Assembly (NCBI GenBank): GCA_003987775.1
Contig: RXJD01000042.1
Location: forward strand, 1 to 64,000
Direction of reading: 5' to 3'
Origin: Mycobacterium sp.
Lineage (GTDB): Bacteria > Actinomycetota > Actinomycetes > Mycobacteriales > Mycobacteriaceae
DNA length: 64,000 nucleotides
Positions 51,356-60,070 of the stretch are shown piece after piece. Made by a program: the position numbers and the translations under genes. The notes below the pieces were generated by a model that worked only from the letters and a program-made list of their open reading frames with translations, searched no databases and was not told the origin of the DNA. Each line of letters opens with the position of its first letter. The first letter of the stretch is position 1.

Positions 51356-51725
51356 CGGCCCGCGGGGCCAATTGCAGGACCGCCCAGAGCACGACTGTCA
51401 GAACCTCGGCGCTCACGCTGATCACGGCGTGTGGTGCCGGGGTCCATCCGTTCTCGGAAAACCCGGCCAATCCGGCTGACCTCGACAGCACGAAGGCGAC
51501 GAGAGATCCCCCGGCCACCCCGGCGGCGAACCAGCAGAGCCAGCCCGGACCGCGCGCGACGATGAGGAGCGCCACCGCCAAGGAAACACTGGCCTGCACC
51601 AGGAAGGCCGGGCCAATCATCGAAATGTGCTGGTAACCATGGATATAGAGATAAGCATGACTCACGGCGCTGACCAGAAGGGCCGCGGCGAGTCCGACGC
51701 GCAGCACTGCCGTCGTCACACTCAT
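51318..51725 (-). CDS. Small four-helix membrane protein
   Basis: The 135-residue protein has four predicted membrane helices (VLRVGLAAALLVSAVSHAYL, ASVSLAVALLIVA, WLCWFAAGVAGGSLVAFVLS, VISVSAEVLTVVLWAVL) and a basic C-terminus. The first helix ends in a YLYIHGYQH segment with potential metal or haem histidines. Its start overlaps the metallophosphoesterase stop (ATGA); it is last in the sigma/Rieske operon. Function unknown. Confidence 0.75.
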   Translation of the reverse strand: MSVTTAVLRVGLAAALLVSAVSHAYLYIHGYQHISMIGPAFLVQASVSLAVALLIVARGPGWLCWFAAGVAGGSLVAFVLSRSAGLAGFSENGWTPAPHAVISVSAEVLTVVLWAVLQLAPRAARGRWRRPRTSC

Positions 51726-52651
51726 TGCAGTGCGGACTCTTTCAAAGCCAGCGCGCTGTTTCCGCGCTGATAACTCACCTCCCGGATACCGAGCGCGTCG
51801 CGCAGTTTGCCGGCCGGCAGCGTGACCGGCTTCGGCACGGGGCCGTCGCCCGGATGCGGTAGCGGATACGCGGTGGCGTTGCCGCTGTAGAACGTCACGT
51901 TGCCTTCGGTCTTGGAAAAGACTTGGTGCACATGACCATTGAGGCAGGTTACCGACGAAAACCGGCGCAGATAACTCAGCGCTTGACCGGCGTCTTCGGT
52001 CCCCCACCCCCAGTCCGGGTACATCGCGAACAACGGGATGTGGCTGAACACGATGATCGGCGTATCACTGGACAGTCGCGCAACGTCCTTCTCCACGAAA
52101 TCCAGCTGCTCGACGCCCAAGTGTCCCAGCTTTTTCAGGTTCAGCGTGTTGACCAGCGCGATGACGTGTACGCCGGCGATGTCGAAGCTGTACCACCCGT
52201 CGCCGCGGGTACCCGCCCCGAAGGCGTTGCGGTACTTCTGGCCGGCATCGTCGACCGAGTCGTGTTCGCCGGGCACGGTGAAGACGTGCGGGGTGCGCAG
52301 TCCGCTCATCATCTGTTTGACCTGATCGAATTGTTCCGCGGTTGACAGATGGGTCAGGTCGCCGGTGTGAATGACGAAATCCGGTGTGTAGCCGAGATTG
52401 TTCACTTGCTCGATGGCCTGCCGGAAGGTTTCGGAGACATCGGAATTCGCGGTGCCGGTGAAGCCCAGATGACTGTCGCTGATCTGGGCGAATCGCACGG
52501 TGGGGCGGATGACGGCACGTTCGGCTGTCGATGCGCCGGCGACGTGCGAAATGACCTCTCCTCCGGCCACCGCGAGGCCGACTGCGGCGCCGAACCACGC
52601 CGAATGCCGGATGAGCTGGCGGCGGTTCATGGAACGCGGGTCCCGGGTCAT
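51722..52651 (-). CDS. Tat-exported metallophosphoesterase
   Basis: The 309-residue calcineurin-type phosphoesterase has an N-terminal twin-arginine signal (MNRRQLIRHSAWFGAAVGLAV). Metal-site motifs are AQISDSHLGF, VIHTGDLTH, VPGEHDSVDD (GEHD in place of GNHD), VFSHIPLF and LNGHVHQVF. Likely a dimetal phosphodiesterase or phosphatase acting outside the membrane. ATG at 52651 overlaps the cupredoxin stop, and its stop overlaps the next start. Substrate unknown. Confidence 0.88.
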   Translation of the reverse strand: MTRDPRSMNRRQLIRHSAWFGAAVGLAVAGGEVISHVAGASTAERAVIRPTVRFAQISDSHLGFTGTANSDVSETFRQAIEQVNNLGYTPDFVIHTGDLTHLSTAEQFDQVKQMMSGLRTPHVFTVPGEHDSVDDAGQKYRNAFGAGTRGDGWYSFDIAGVHVIALVNTLNLKKLGHLGVEQLDFVEKDVARLSSDTPIIVFSHIPLFAMYPDWGWGTEDAGQALSYLRRFSSVTCLNGHVHQVFSKTEGNVTFYSGNATAYPLPHPGDGPVPKPVTLPAGKLRDALGIREVSYQRGNSALALKESALQ

Positions 52652-53097
52652 GGCGTCACCACCACCACGGTGCCGTGCATCATCGGGTGGATTGAGCACA
52701 CGTAGTCGAAGGTGCCGGGGGTGGCGAACGTGCGCGAGAAGGTAGCCCCCGTCCCCATACCGGGCGAATGGAATGAACCATCGTTCGCGGCAACGGTGTG
52801 GGGTTCTTCGTCGCGGTTGGTCCAGGTGACCGTGTCGCCGGCGCGCACGGTCAAGGTCGCGGGCGCGAAGGCGAAGTTGTCAATGCTGACCTGGTCGCCC
52901 GCCACCGGGGCCGGCGCGGCGCTTTCCGGCGCGCCCGTCATCGAGGGCATCCCGGTCATGCCCGCCGTGCTGCCGGATCCGAAGCTCACCGACGGCTGAA
53001 CCTCGGGCCTCGCCGACGAGCATCCCGCGAGCAATAACACGGCCGCGGCCGCCACGGCGGCCCGAATTCTTCGACTCGGAACATTGACGGTTGACAT
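52648..53097 (-). CDS. Cupredoxin lipoprotein
   Basis: A 149-residue lipoprotein with lipobox LLAGC (Cys26), a Met/Ser/Ala-rich spacer and a plastocyanin/amicyanin-type domain. Type 1 copper ligands are His100 (EPHTVA), Cys134, His137 and Met140 in VCSIHPMMHG, a short C-x2-H-x2-M loop as in amicyanin. GGGAGG precedes the ATG at 53097. Predicted to carry electrons or bind copper on the outer face of the membrane next to the Rieske protein. Confidence 0.92.
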   Translation of the reverse strand: MSTVNVPSRRIRAAVAAAAVLLLAGCSSARPEVQPSVSFGSGSTAGMTGMPSMTGAPESAAPAPVAGDQVSIDNFAFAPATLTVRAGDTVTWTNRDEEPHTVAANDGSFHSPGMGTGATFSRTFATPGTFDYVCSIHPMMHGTVVVVTP

Positions 53098-53154
53098 GGC
53101 ACCCCTCCCAGGCTGTAGAACTGTCGCCAATTGATAGGAGGGCGGGTTACACCT

Positions 53155-53865
53155 CTAGGTTGATTCGACCGATCGCGCCGGGGCGAACACCTCGATCACA
53201 CCATCGGACTCACGAACCATTAAAGTGGGCAACGGCTTTGGGGCAATCGGCAATTGGTGGGTGAGCACCTGCCCACTAGGCGCGAACGATGTCGAATGAC
53301 ATGGGCACCGCAGCCGGTCGTCAGGGGCGTCGAACCACAGTCGGCAGCCCTGATGCGTGCACACCCCCGACACCGCCTCCGGTTTGCCGTTCACGCGACG
53401 AACGAATCCGTTGACGGAACCCAGGTCGAACGGATGCATCACACCGTCGGGTACGTCTGAGCTCGCGGCGACGCGCATCCAGCGCCCGTCCGTAGGCTCG
53501 AGCTGCCCGGCGACGGCCGGGACGTCGGCGGCCTGTCGACCGATCACCAGTCGATCGACGGCTACCGCGCCGACCGCTGCGGCGGCGGCTGCGGATGTGC
53601 CGACAATGACCTGCCGGCGTGTGGAGTTCTGATTCGGCGCCGGTTCCGGCGGAGCGCCGGACATCTGCTGAGCAAGCCTGGCGTGCAGATCGTCGAGGAA
53701 TTCCTGGCTCGGGAGGTCGGCGGCGTCGTCACCGGCCGCGCCCGCCGCCCGCAGATCGATCGCAGTCCGGATCTGCGCCGCCTCGAAGTCGTCGGGCCGG
53801 AACGGGCGGGGACGCCGGCCGCGGAGTAGGTCGTCGAGGTATCTGCGCAAGCCTCGCGCGTTCAT
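53155..53865 (-). CDS. Tat-anchored Rieske [2Fe-2S] protein, possible anti-sigma
   Basis: The 236-residue protein has about 80 N-terminal cytoplasmic residues (DDFEAAQIRTAIDLRA, FLDDLHARLAQQM), a twin-arginine membrane segment (STRRQVIVGTSAAAAAAVGA, residues 81-108) and an exported Rieske domain. Cluster ligands are Cys169 and His171 (VCTHQGC) and Cys187 and His190 (CPCH), with Cys174-Cys189 as the disulphide. Its start overlaps the sigma factor stop (ATGA). The position and cytoplasmic head suggest a redox-responsive anti-sigma; no zinc motif is present, so this is inference. Confidence 0.88.
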   Translation of the reverse strand: MNARGLRRYLDDLLRGRRPRPFRPDDFEAAQIRTAIDLRAAGAAGDDAADLPSQEFLDDLHARLAQQMSGAPPEPAPNQNSTRRQVIVGTSAAAAAAVGAVAVDRLVIGRQAADVPAVAGQLEPTDGRWMRVAASSDVPDGVMHPFDLGSVNGFVRRVNGKPEAVSGVCTHQGCRLWFDAPDDRLRCPCHSTSFAPSGQVLTHQLPIAPKPLPTLMVRESDGVIEVFAPARSVEST

Positions 53866-54431
53866 CGCCCGCTCCCCTCGTTCACCTGCGCGGCGAGCCG
53901 CAGCGCACGGTGCTGGAGCACCTTGGCGTTGGCGACGCTCACTCCGAGCTCAGCCGCGGCTTCCTTGATCGAATTGCCTCGCAGAAACCGTGATTGGAGT
54001 ATCCGGCGATAATTCTCCGGGAGGTGGTCCAAAACCCGCGCGACGCGCTGGGGAGCGTCGTTGATCGCCTCCTCGCGCTGTGGTGGCTGCTCGATGTCGT
54101 CGATCGAGGTGATCTCGCGCCCCAGAGTCTCGCGCCAGTGTGCGGCCAGCACGGTTCGCGCGGTCGCGCGCAGGTAAGCTCGCACCTCGGCGACGCTGGC
54201 CGTCAGCCGCAGCGGCCGCATGGCGGCCAAGAAGACTTCCGTGGTGAGGTCTTCGGCGTCTGCCCGGTTGCCCACCCGGGCGAACAGCGTGCGGTACACC
54301 CAGGTGACGTTGTCCTGATAGACCGCCTCCCAGGTGGCGTAGCGGTCGTCGGGCACCGCGCGCAGCGGCCGCGGGTCGACGGGTTCATCGCCTGCCCCCA
54401 CGTGCCTCCTACGCTCCGAGGATCCCCTCAT
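53862..54431 (-). CDS. ECF sigma factor linked to a Rieske protein
   Basis: A sigma-70 family protein of up to 189 residues with region 2 (WVYRTLFARVGNRADAEDLT, TEVFLAAM) and region 4 (LPENYRRILQSRFLRGNSIK followed by EAAAELGVSVANAKVLQHRA). The ATG at 54431 has no ribosome site; GTG at 54401 has AGGAGG three bases upstream and would give 179 residues. It is 22 bases downstream of a methyltransferase gene and overlaps the Rieske gene. Not SigL, which is elsewhere in the window. Confidence 0.9.
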   Translation of the reverse strand: MRGSSERRRHVGAGDEPVDPRPLRAVPDDRYATWEAVYQDNVTWVYRTLFARVGNRADAEDLTTEVFLAAMRPLRLTASVAEVRAYLRATARTVLAAHWRETLGREITSIDDIEQPPQREEAINDAPQRVARVLDHLPENYRRILQSRFLRGNSIKEAAAELGVSVANAKVLQHRALRLAAQVNEGSGR

Positions 54432-54453
54432 GAACAGTCAATAGGCGCCCGGG

Positions 54454-55089
54454 TTACATGGGGGTGCATATCAACAGGTGGGCCGGGAGATGACTCCGGT
54501 CGATTCGACGGTGGTCGACAGCGAGTCCGGCGCGATGCAGCGACTCAACCACCTCGGGCACCGGGCGGAGGTGGAAGCCGTGTCTGCTGGTCGGCATCTT
54601 CGCCATGGCGTCGGGGTCGGCCAGTCCGACGACGATGCGGCCCGAGCGACTCACCACGCGGGCGAGTTCGGTGAACGCAGGATCCAACTCGGCGACGAAG
54701 TAGATGGTGTTGACGGTGATGACGCCGCTCAGTTGGCCATCGTCGAAGGGCAGCTTTGTCAACGACCCTTGCTGCAATATCAGGCGCCCGGATGCGATTT
54801 CACGGCGGTACCGACGCTCGGCACGGGCCAGCATCGTCTCCGAGATCTCGACACCATGGACCAGGCCCTCCCGGCCGACATTGTCGAGTAGAAACCTCAG
54901 CCCGACCCCACCGCCGAAACCGACGTCCGCCACCTCAGTTGCCGGCCGAGGCTGGAGCGCCTGCACCGCGGCGTTCACAAAGGCCCGGTTGCCACGGTTG
55001 AGGAGCATGCCGACGAACCGCCCGCGCAGCCCGCTCGGGTGACCGAGCTGCTTAGCGATGCCTGCCATGACGGCGTCCCGGACAGCCAT
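54454..55089 (-). CDS. SAM-dependent methyltransferase (class I)
   Basis: The 211-residue protein has motif I VADVGFGGGVGLRFL, acidic post-I GVEISETMLARAERR, motif II-like LPFDDGQLSGVITVNTIYF and a C-terminal GFHLRPVPEVVESLHRAG. The fold resembles small-molecule methyltransferases of the UbiE type. It leads the operon containing the sigma, Rieske and cupredoxin genes and is divergent from mmsA. Substrate unknown. Confidence 0.85.
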   Translation of the reverse strand: MAVRDAVMAGIAKQLGHPSGLRGRFVGMLLNRGNRAFVNAAVQALQPRPATEVADVGFGGGVGLRFLLDNVGREGLVHGVEISETMLARAERRYRREIASGRLILQQGSLTKLPFDDGQLSGVITVNTIYFVAELDPAFTELARVVSRSGRIVVGLADPDAMAKMPTSRHGFHLRPVPEVVESLHRAGLAVDHRRIDRSHLPAHLLICTPM

Positions 55090-55174
55090 CTACCGAACGT
55101 ACCGCCACGGTCACAACAGTTCGAGCCCGCGCCATGGGCTTTCCCGCAGCTTGCCAACACCTGGCGCAATTACT

Positions 55175-55192
55175 AGGATATGCAAGTATCCT
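55175..55192. promoter_or_regulatory. Inverted repeat at the mmsA promoter
   Basis: AGGATA, TGCAAG, TATCCT: a 6-bp palindrome with a six-base centre, 24 bases before the mmsA ATG and in the divergent gap with the methyltransferase. A plausible operator for valine-catabolism control. Confidence 0.4.
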
Positions 55193-55215
55193 CCAGACCT
55201 GACCTTGGGACAACC

Positions 55216-56736
55216 ATGACCACGCAGATTCCGCATTTCATCGACGGGCAGCGCACCGCCGGCTCGTCCACCCGCTCCGCCGACGTTCTCAACCCGAGCA
55301 CCGGTGAGGTGCAGGCCACCGTCCCGATGGCCAGCCAGGCCGACATCGATGCCGCGGTCGCTTCGGCCGCAGAGGCCCAAAAGGGCTGGGCTGCTTGGAA
55401 TCCGCAGCGCCGCGCGCGCGTGCTGATGAAGTTCGTCGACCTGGTCAACAAGAACATCGACGAGCTCGCCGAGCTGCTGTCCCTGGAGCACGGCAAGACG
55501 CTGCCGGACGCACGAGGCGACATCCAGCGCGGCATCGAGGTGATCGAGTTCTGCATCGGCATCCCGCACCTGCTCAAGGGCGACTACACCGAGGGCGCGG
55601 GGCCCGGCATCGACGTCTACTCGCTGCGCCAGCCGCTGGGCGTGGTAGCGGGCATCACCCCGTTCAACTTCCCGGCCATGATCCCGCTGTGGAAGGCCGG
55701 GCCTGCCCTGGCTTGCGGGAATGCCTTCGTACTCAAGCCGAGCGAGCGCGACCCCTCGGTTCCGGTGCGCCTCGCTGAGTTGTTCCTCGAGGCGGGCCTG
55801 CCGCCCGGGGTCTTCCAGGTGGTGCACGGCGACAAGGAAGCGGTCGACGCGATCCTGCATCACCCTGACATCCAGGCGGTGGGCTTCGTCGGCAGTTCCG
55901 ACATCGCTCAGTACATCTACAGCCATTCAGCCGCCACCGGAAAGCGTTCCCAGTGCTTCGGCGGCGCCAAGAACCACATGATCGTCATGCCGGACGCCGA
56001 CCTCGATCAGGCCGTCGACGCACTGATCGGCGCCGGTTACGGCAGCGCCGGCGAGCGCTGCATGGCCATCAGCGTCGCCGTCCCGGTCGGCGAGCAGACC
56101 GCAGACCGGTTGCGCGCCAGGCTGGTCGAGCGAATCAACGGCCTGCGCGTCGGACACAGCCTGGACCCGAAGGCCGACTACGGCCCGTTGGTCACCGAGG
56201 CCGCACTCAACCGGGTACGTGACTACATCGGCCAGGGCGTGGAAGCCGGTGCCGAACTGGTCATCGACGGACGCGAACGCGCCAGCGACGACTTGACTTT
56301 CGGCGACGCCAATCTCGAAGGCGGCTTCTTCATCGGACCGACGTTGTTCGATCATGTCACTCCGGACATGTCGATCTACACCGACGAGATCTTCGGGCCC
56401 GTGCTGTGCATCGTCCGCGCCCACGATTACGAAGAGGCACTGCGGTTGCCGTCCGAGCACGAGTACGGCAACGGCGTGGCGGTCTTCACCCGTGACGGCG
56501 ACACCGCGCGCGACTTCGTCGCCCGGGTGCAGGTCGGCATGGTCGGCGTCAACGTGCCGATTCCGGTTCCGGTGGCCTATCACACCTTCGGCGGCTGGAA
56601 GCGGTCCGGTTTCGGCGACCTCAACCAGCACGGTACGGCGTCGATCCAGTTCTACACCAAGGTCAAGACCGTCACCTCCCGCTGGCCCTCCGGCATCAAA
56701 GACGGTGCCGAATTCGTCATCCCCACAATGAATTAG
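55216..56736 (+). CDS. mmsA: Methylmalonate-semialdehyde dehydrogenase (CoA-acylating)
   Basis: The 506-residue aldehyde dehydrogenase oxidises methylmalonate or malonate semialdehyde to propionyl- or acetyl-CoA at the end of valine degradation. The catalytic cysteine is in GSAGERCMAISV; LRQPLGVVAGITPFNFPAMI and FGPVLCIVRA are family blocks, and the usual catalytic Glu is absent, as in MmsA enzymes (SQCFGGAKNHMIV). ATG at 55216 begins the conserved MTTQIPHFIDG; an in-frame ATG at 55180 adds twelve residues. First gene of mmsA-fadE9-mmsB. Confidence 0.95.
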   Translation: MTTQIPHFIDGQRTAGSSTRSADVLNPSTGEVQATVPMASQADIDAAVASAAEAQKGWAAWNPQRRARVLMKFVDLVNKNIDELAELLSLEHGKTLPDARGDIQRGIEVIEFCIGIPHLLKGDYTEGAGPGIDVYSLRQPLGVVAGITPFNFPAMIPLWKAGPALACGNAFVLKPSERDPSVPVRLAELFLEAGLPPGVFQVVHGDKEAVDAILHHPDIQAVGFVGSSDIAQYIYSHSAATGKRSQCFGGAKNHMIVMPDADLDQAVDALIGAGYGSAGERCMAISVAVPVGEQTADRLRARLVERINGLRVGHSLDPKADYGPLVTEAALNRVRDYIGQGVEAGAELVIDGRERASDDLTFGDANLEGGFFIGPTLFDHVTPDMSIYTDEIFGPVLCIVRAHDYEEALRLPSEHEYGNGVAVFTRDGDTARDFVARVQVGMVGVNVPIPVPVAYHTFGGWKRSGFGDLNQHGTASIQFYTKVKTVTSRWPSGIKDGAEFVIPTMN

Positions 56737-56740
56737 CGAC

Positions 56741-57901
56741 ATGTTTACCCTCAACGACGAAGAACGGGTGATCACCGAGACGGCGGCAGCCTTCGCCGAC
56801 AAGCGGATGGCGCCCTACGCACTGGAATGGGATGCCACCAAGCACTTCCCCACCGACGTGCTGCGCGAAGCCGCCGAGCTCGGGATGGCGGCGATCTACT
56901 GCCGCGACGACGTCGGCGGTAGCGGACTGCGCCGCCTCGACGGGGTGCGCATCTTCGAGCAGCTGGCTATCGCCGACCCGGTCACCGCGGCGTTCCTGTC
57001 CATCCACAACATGTGCGCCTGGATGATCGACCGCTACGGCACCGACGAGCAACGCAAGGCGTGGGTGCCGCGGCTGGCGAGCATGGACGTCATCGCCAGC
57101 TACTGCCTCACGGAGCCCGGCGCGGGCTCCGACGCCAGCGCGTTGAGCACGCGGGCAGTGAAGAACGGCTCGGATTACGTGCTCGACGGGGTCAAGCAGT
57201 TCATCTCGGGCGCCGGGGCATCCGACGTCTACGTCGTGATGGCGCGGACGGGCAGCGAGGGCCCGCGCGGCATATCCGCCTTTGTCATCGAAAAGGACAC
57301 GGCGGGGCTGAGTTTCGGCGCGCTCGAGGAGAAGATGGGTTGGCATGCCCAACCCACCGCGCAGGTGATCCTGGACGGCGTGCGGGTGCCGGCGGACGCC
57401 ATGCTGGGCGGGACCGACGGCGAGGGCACCGGATTCGGCATCGCGATGAACGGCCTCAACGGCGGACGGCTCAACATCGCCGCCTGCTCGCTGGGGGGCG
57501 CCCAGTCCGCCTTCGCCAAGGCGGGCGGCTACGTCCGCGACCGTCAGGCATTCGGCTCCGCCCTGCTCGACGAACCCACCATCCGGTTCACCCTGGCCGA
57601 CATGGCCACCGGACTGGAGACATCGCGAATGATGTTGTGGCGGGCGGCAAGTGCGCTGGATGAAGATGCCGCCGACAAAGTCGAGTTGTGCGCGATGGCC
57701 AAGCGCTACGTCACCGACACGTGCTTCGAGGTGGCCGACAAAGCGCTCCAGCTGCACGGCGGCTACGGCTATCTGCGCGAGTATGGTCTGGAAAAGATCG
57801 TCCGCGACCTGCGGGTGCATCGGATCCTGGAAGGGACCAACGAAATCATGCGGGTGGTCGTCGGCCGAGCCGAGGCCGCGCGCTTCCGGGCCAGCGCCTA
57901 G
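56741..57901 (+). CDS. fadE9: Acyl-CoA dehydrogenase (isobutyryl-CoA type)
   Basis: A 386-residue flavoprotein with the ACAD signatures CLTEPGAGSDASAL and GYGYLREYGLEKIVRDLRVH, and the catalytic glutamate in LEGTNEIMRVV. It lies four bases after mmsA and before mmsB, so it is likely the isobutyryl-CoA dehydrogenase of valine catabolism; the symbol follows the M. tuberculosis gene at the equivalent position. Confidence 0.93.
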   Translation: MFTLNDEERVITETAAAFADKRMAPYALEWDATKHFPTDVLREAAELGMAAIYCRDDVGGSGLRRLDGVRIFEQLAIADPVTAAFLSIHNMCAWMIDRYGTDEQRKAWVPRLASMDVIASYCLTEPGAGSDASALSTRAVKNGSDYVLDGVKQFISGAGASDVYVVMARTGSEGPRGISAFVIEKDTAGLSFGALEEKMGWHAQPTAQVILDGVRVPADAMLGGTDGEGTGFGIAMNGLNGGRLNIAACSLGGAQSAFAKAGGYVRDRQAFGSALLDEPTIRFTLADMATGLETSRMMLWRAASALDEDAADKVELCAMAKRYVTDTCFEVADKALQLHGGYGYLREYGLEKIVRDLRVHRILEGTNEIMRVVVGRAEAARFRASA

Positions 57902-57910
57902 AAGGGCACT

Positions 57911-58795
57911 ATGACAACACGTCTCGCGATCGCGTTCCTGGGGCTCGGCAACATGGGCGGGCCCATGGCGGCGAATCTTCTTGGCGCGGGCCATCTCGTG
58001 CGCGGCTACGATCCGGTACCCGCAGCCGCCGCCGCAGCGGCCGACAAGGGCGTGACACTGTTCGACACCGCACCCGAAGCGGTAGCCGACGCAGACGTCG
58101 TCATCACGATGCTGCCCAGCGGCGAGGTGGTCAAACGTTGCTACGCCCAGGTGCTGCCGGCCGCACGCCACGGGGCGCTGTTCATCGACAGCTCCACCAT
58201 CTCCGTCAACGATGCCCGCGAGGCGCACGCGCTGGCCGGGTCGCACGGAATGCAGCAACTCGACGCACCGGTCTCCGGTGGGGTGAAGGGCGCGACGGCC
58301 GGCACGCTGGCGTTCATGGTCGGCGGCGAATCCGACGCCCTGGAACGTGCCCGCCCGGTGCTGGAACCCATGGCGGGCAAGGTCATTCACTGCGGAGCCG
58401 CCGGCGCCGGCCAGGCCGCCAAGGTCTGCAACAACATGGTGCTGGCGGTAGAGCAGATCGCGATCGGCGAGGCGTTCGTCCTGGCCGAGAAGCTCGGCCT
58501 GTCGGCGCAGTCGCTCTTCGACGTCATCACCGGGGCAACCGGCAACTGCTGGGCGGTGCACACCAATTGCCCGGTGCCAGGCCCGGTTCCGACATCACCG
58601 GCCAACAACGATTTCAAGCCCGGCTTCGCGACGGCTTTGATGAACAAGGACCTGGGCCTGGCCATGGACGCGGTGGCCTCCACCGGTTCGGCTGCTCCGC
58701 TGGGCACCCACGCCGCCGAGATCTACGCTCGATTCGCCACCGACCACGCCGACAAGGACTTCAGCGCGGTCATCGAAATGCTGCGCAACGGCTGA
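57911..58795 (+). CDS. mmsB: 3-Hydroxyisobutyrate dehydrogenase
   Basis: A 294-residue beta-hydroxyacid dehydrogenase: NAD loop FLGLGNMGGPMAANLL, substrate loop LDAPVSGGVKGATAGTL and catalytic lysine in GAGQAAKVCNNMVLAVEQIA. It oxidises 3-hydroxyisobutyrate to methylmalonate semialdehyde, the substrate of MmsA. Converges on the MarR gene with one base between stop codons. Confidence 0.95.
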   Translation: MTTRLAIAFLGLGNMGGPMAANLLGAGHLVRGYDPVPAAAAAAADKGVTLFDTAPEAVADADVVITMLPSGEVVKRCYAQVLPAARHGALFIDSSTISVNDAREAHALAGSHGMQQLDAPVSGGVKGATAGTLAFMVGGESDALERARPVLEPMAGKVIHCGAAGAGQAAKVCNNMVLAVEQIAIGEAFVLAEKLGLSAQSLFDVITGATGNCWAVHTNCPVPGPVPTSPANNDFKPGFATALMNKDLGLAMDAVASTGSAAPLGTHAAEIYARFATDHADKDFSAVIEMLRNG

Positions 58796-58796
58796 G

Positions 58797-59297
58797 TCAG
58801 AAGTCACCGGCGTTGCGGCGCAACGTCTCGATGGACGACACCAACGCGCTGGACTCGGAAGCGTCCATACCGATATCGGCGAACACCTGCTCGTTGAGGG
58901 TCACAGTGGCATCCTCGACCGTCGAGCGGCCCAGTTCGGTGATCTCCACCAGCGTGGTGCGCCCGTCGGTGGGGTGCGGCGCCCGCCGTACCAGTCCATC
59001 GGATTCCAGCCGCCGGATCGCATGCGTGACGCTGGTGACGTGCACCTGCAGGCGATCCGATGCCTTGGTGATCGGCAGCGACCCGGTCCGGCTGAACGCG
59101 AGCAAGCGCAGCAACTCGTAGCGGGAGAAGCTCAGATCGTAGGGACGCAGCGCGGTCTCGACGCGGGCCAGCAGGATCTGGTGCGCGCGCATCACCGACG
59201 TCACCGCGACCATGCCCTGCGAGACATCGCCCCATCCGGCGCGTTCCCAGTTGGTTCGCGCCACGGCGATCGGATCGCGCTTGTGAGAGTCGGCCAC
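58797..59297 (-). CDS. MarR-family transcriptional regulator
   Basis: A 166-residue winged-helix regulator (SRYELLRLLAFSRTG, ITKASDRLQVHVTSVTHAIR, RLESDGLVRRAPHPTDGRTT). GTG at 59297 (VADSHKRDPIAVARTNWERA) is preceded by AAAGG. It lies 25 bases after rslA on the same strand, like Rv0737. Ligand and targets unknown; nearby valine operon genes are possible targets. Confidence 0.88.
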   Translation of the reverse strand: MADSHKRDPIAVARTNWERAGWGDVSQGMVAVTSVMRAHQILLARVETALRPYDLSFSRYELLRLLAFSRTGSLPITKASDRLQVHVTSVTHAIRRLESDGLVRRAPHPTDGRTTLVEITELGRSTVEDATVTLNEQVFADIGMDASESSALVSSIETLRRNAGDF

Positions 59298-59322
59298 GCC
59301 CTTTCTTACCGCACCGGGCAAG

Positions 59323-60039
59323 CTAGATCGAACGCTCGAGCAGAACTTGGCCGCTGTCGGCGGCGACCACCCGCACCGAGGCGATCTGATCCATCGGCGT
59401 CGAGATGCTGCCCGCCGGGGTGGCCATATGGCCGGGTTCGGCCACCCAGGTCGCCAGCCGGGTCTGGCTGCCGTCTCGACCCACCACCACCATGGCCAGC
59501 GTGTCGTGATGGGCATCCGGCGGAGCCAGGCAGAAGCACTGCAGGTTGATGAAGGTGCCCCAGTGCTCGTTGGACAGTGACACCGTCGAGGTCAGCATCT
59601 TGGTGCCCACCTGCGCCATCGGCTGCGCCGCGACGGCCACCGGCTGCGACTGCGTCCCGACATAGGTGTTGACCCCCACCAACACACCGATACCCACTAC
59701 AACGGCCGCCGCAGCGGAGGCCAGCCAGGTCAGCCGGGTACGGCGACGGCGCCAGCGCACCGCCTCCAGCAATGACGGCACTAGCTCCGGTGTCCTCGGC
59801 GCCGGACCGGCCTCGTTGATCGCGACCACGTCTTCGCGGCTCAGCTGCGACAGCAGCGCCGGTACCCCGCTGAGTTCGGCGACGGCTTCGCGGCACGACG
59901 CGCAATCCGCCAGATGCGTTTCGAATTCCCGCCGTTCGGCAGCCGACAGCGACCCCAGCACATAGGCGGCATCCCACGTCGCGTAGCGGTGCGGGTCGCC
60001 GGGCTGATCGTGTCTCACCTGTCCCGTCATGTCATCCAC
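59323..60039 (-). CDS. rslA: Anti-sigma factor RslA
   Basis: The 238-residue membrane anti-sigma factor has a cytoplasmic zinc-binding motif HxxxCxxC (ETHLADCASC), one membrane helix (LTWLASAAAAVVVGIGVLVG) and an exported domain (VSLSNEHWGTF, EPGHMATPAGS). It holds SigL inactive and releases it on oxidation of the CxxC pair, as established for M. tuberculosis RslA. Start ATG at 60039 or 60030. Confidence 0.92.
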   Translation of the reverse strand: MDDMTGQVRHDQPGDPHRYATWDAAYVLGSLSAAERREFETHLADCASCREAVAELSGVPALLSQLSREDVVAINEAGPAPRTPELVPSLLEAVRWRRRRTRLTWLASAAAAVVVGIGVLVGVNTYVGTQSQPVAVAAQPMAQVGTKMLTSTVSLSNEHWGTFINLQCFCLAPPDAHHDTLAMVVVGRDGSQTRLATWVAEPGHMATPAGSISTPMDQIASVRVVAADSGQVLLERSI

Positions 60040-60070
60040 CTCCTGTCACGCTCAAGCTTGGGGAGCCGCG

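Noticed and set aside
56717..58561. 614-codon open frame antisense to fadE9 and mmsB
   Set aside because: Shadow of two conserved enzymes; composition (His, Asp, Gly, Arg rich) typical of antisense frames.
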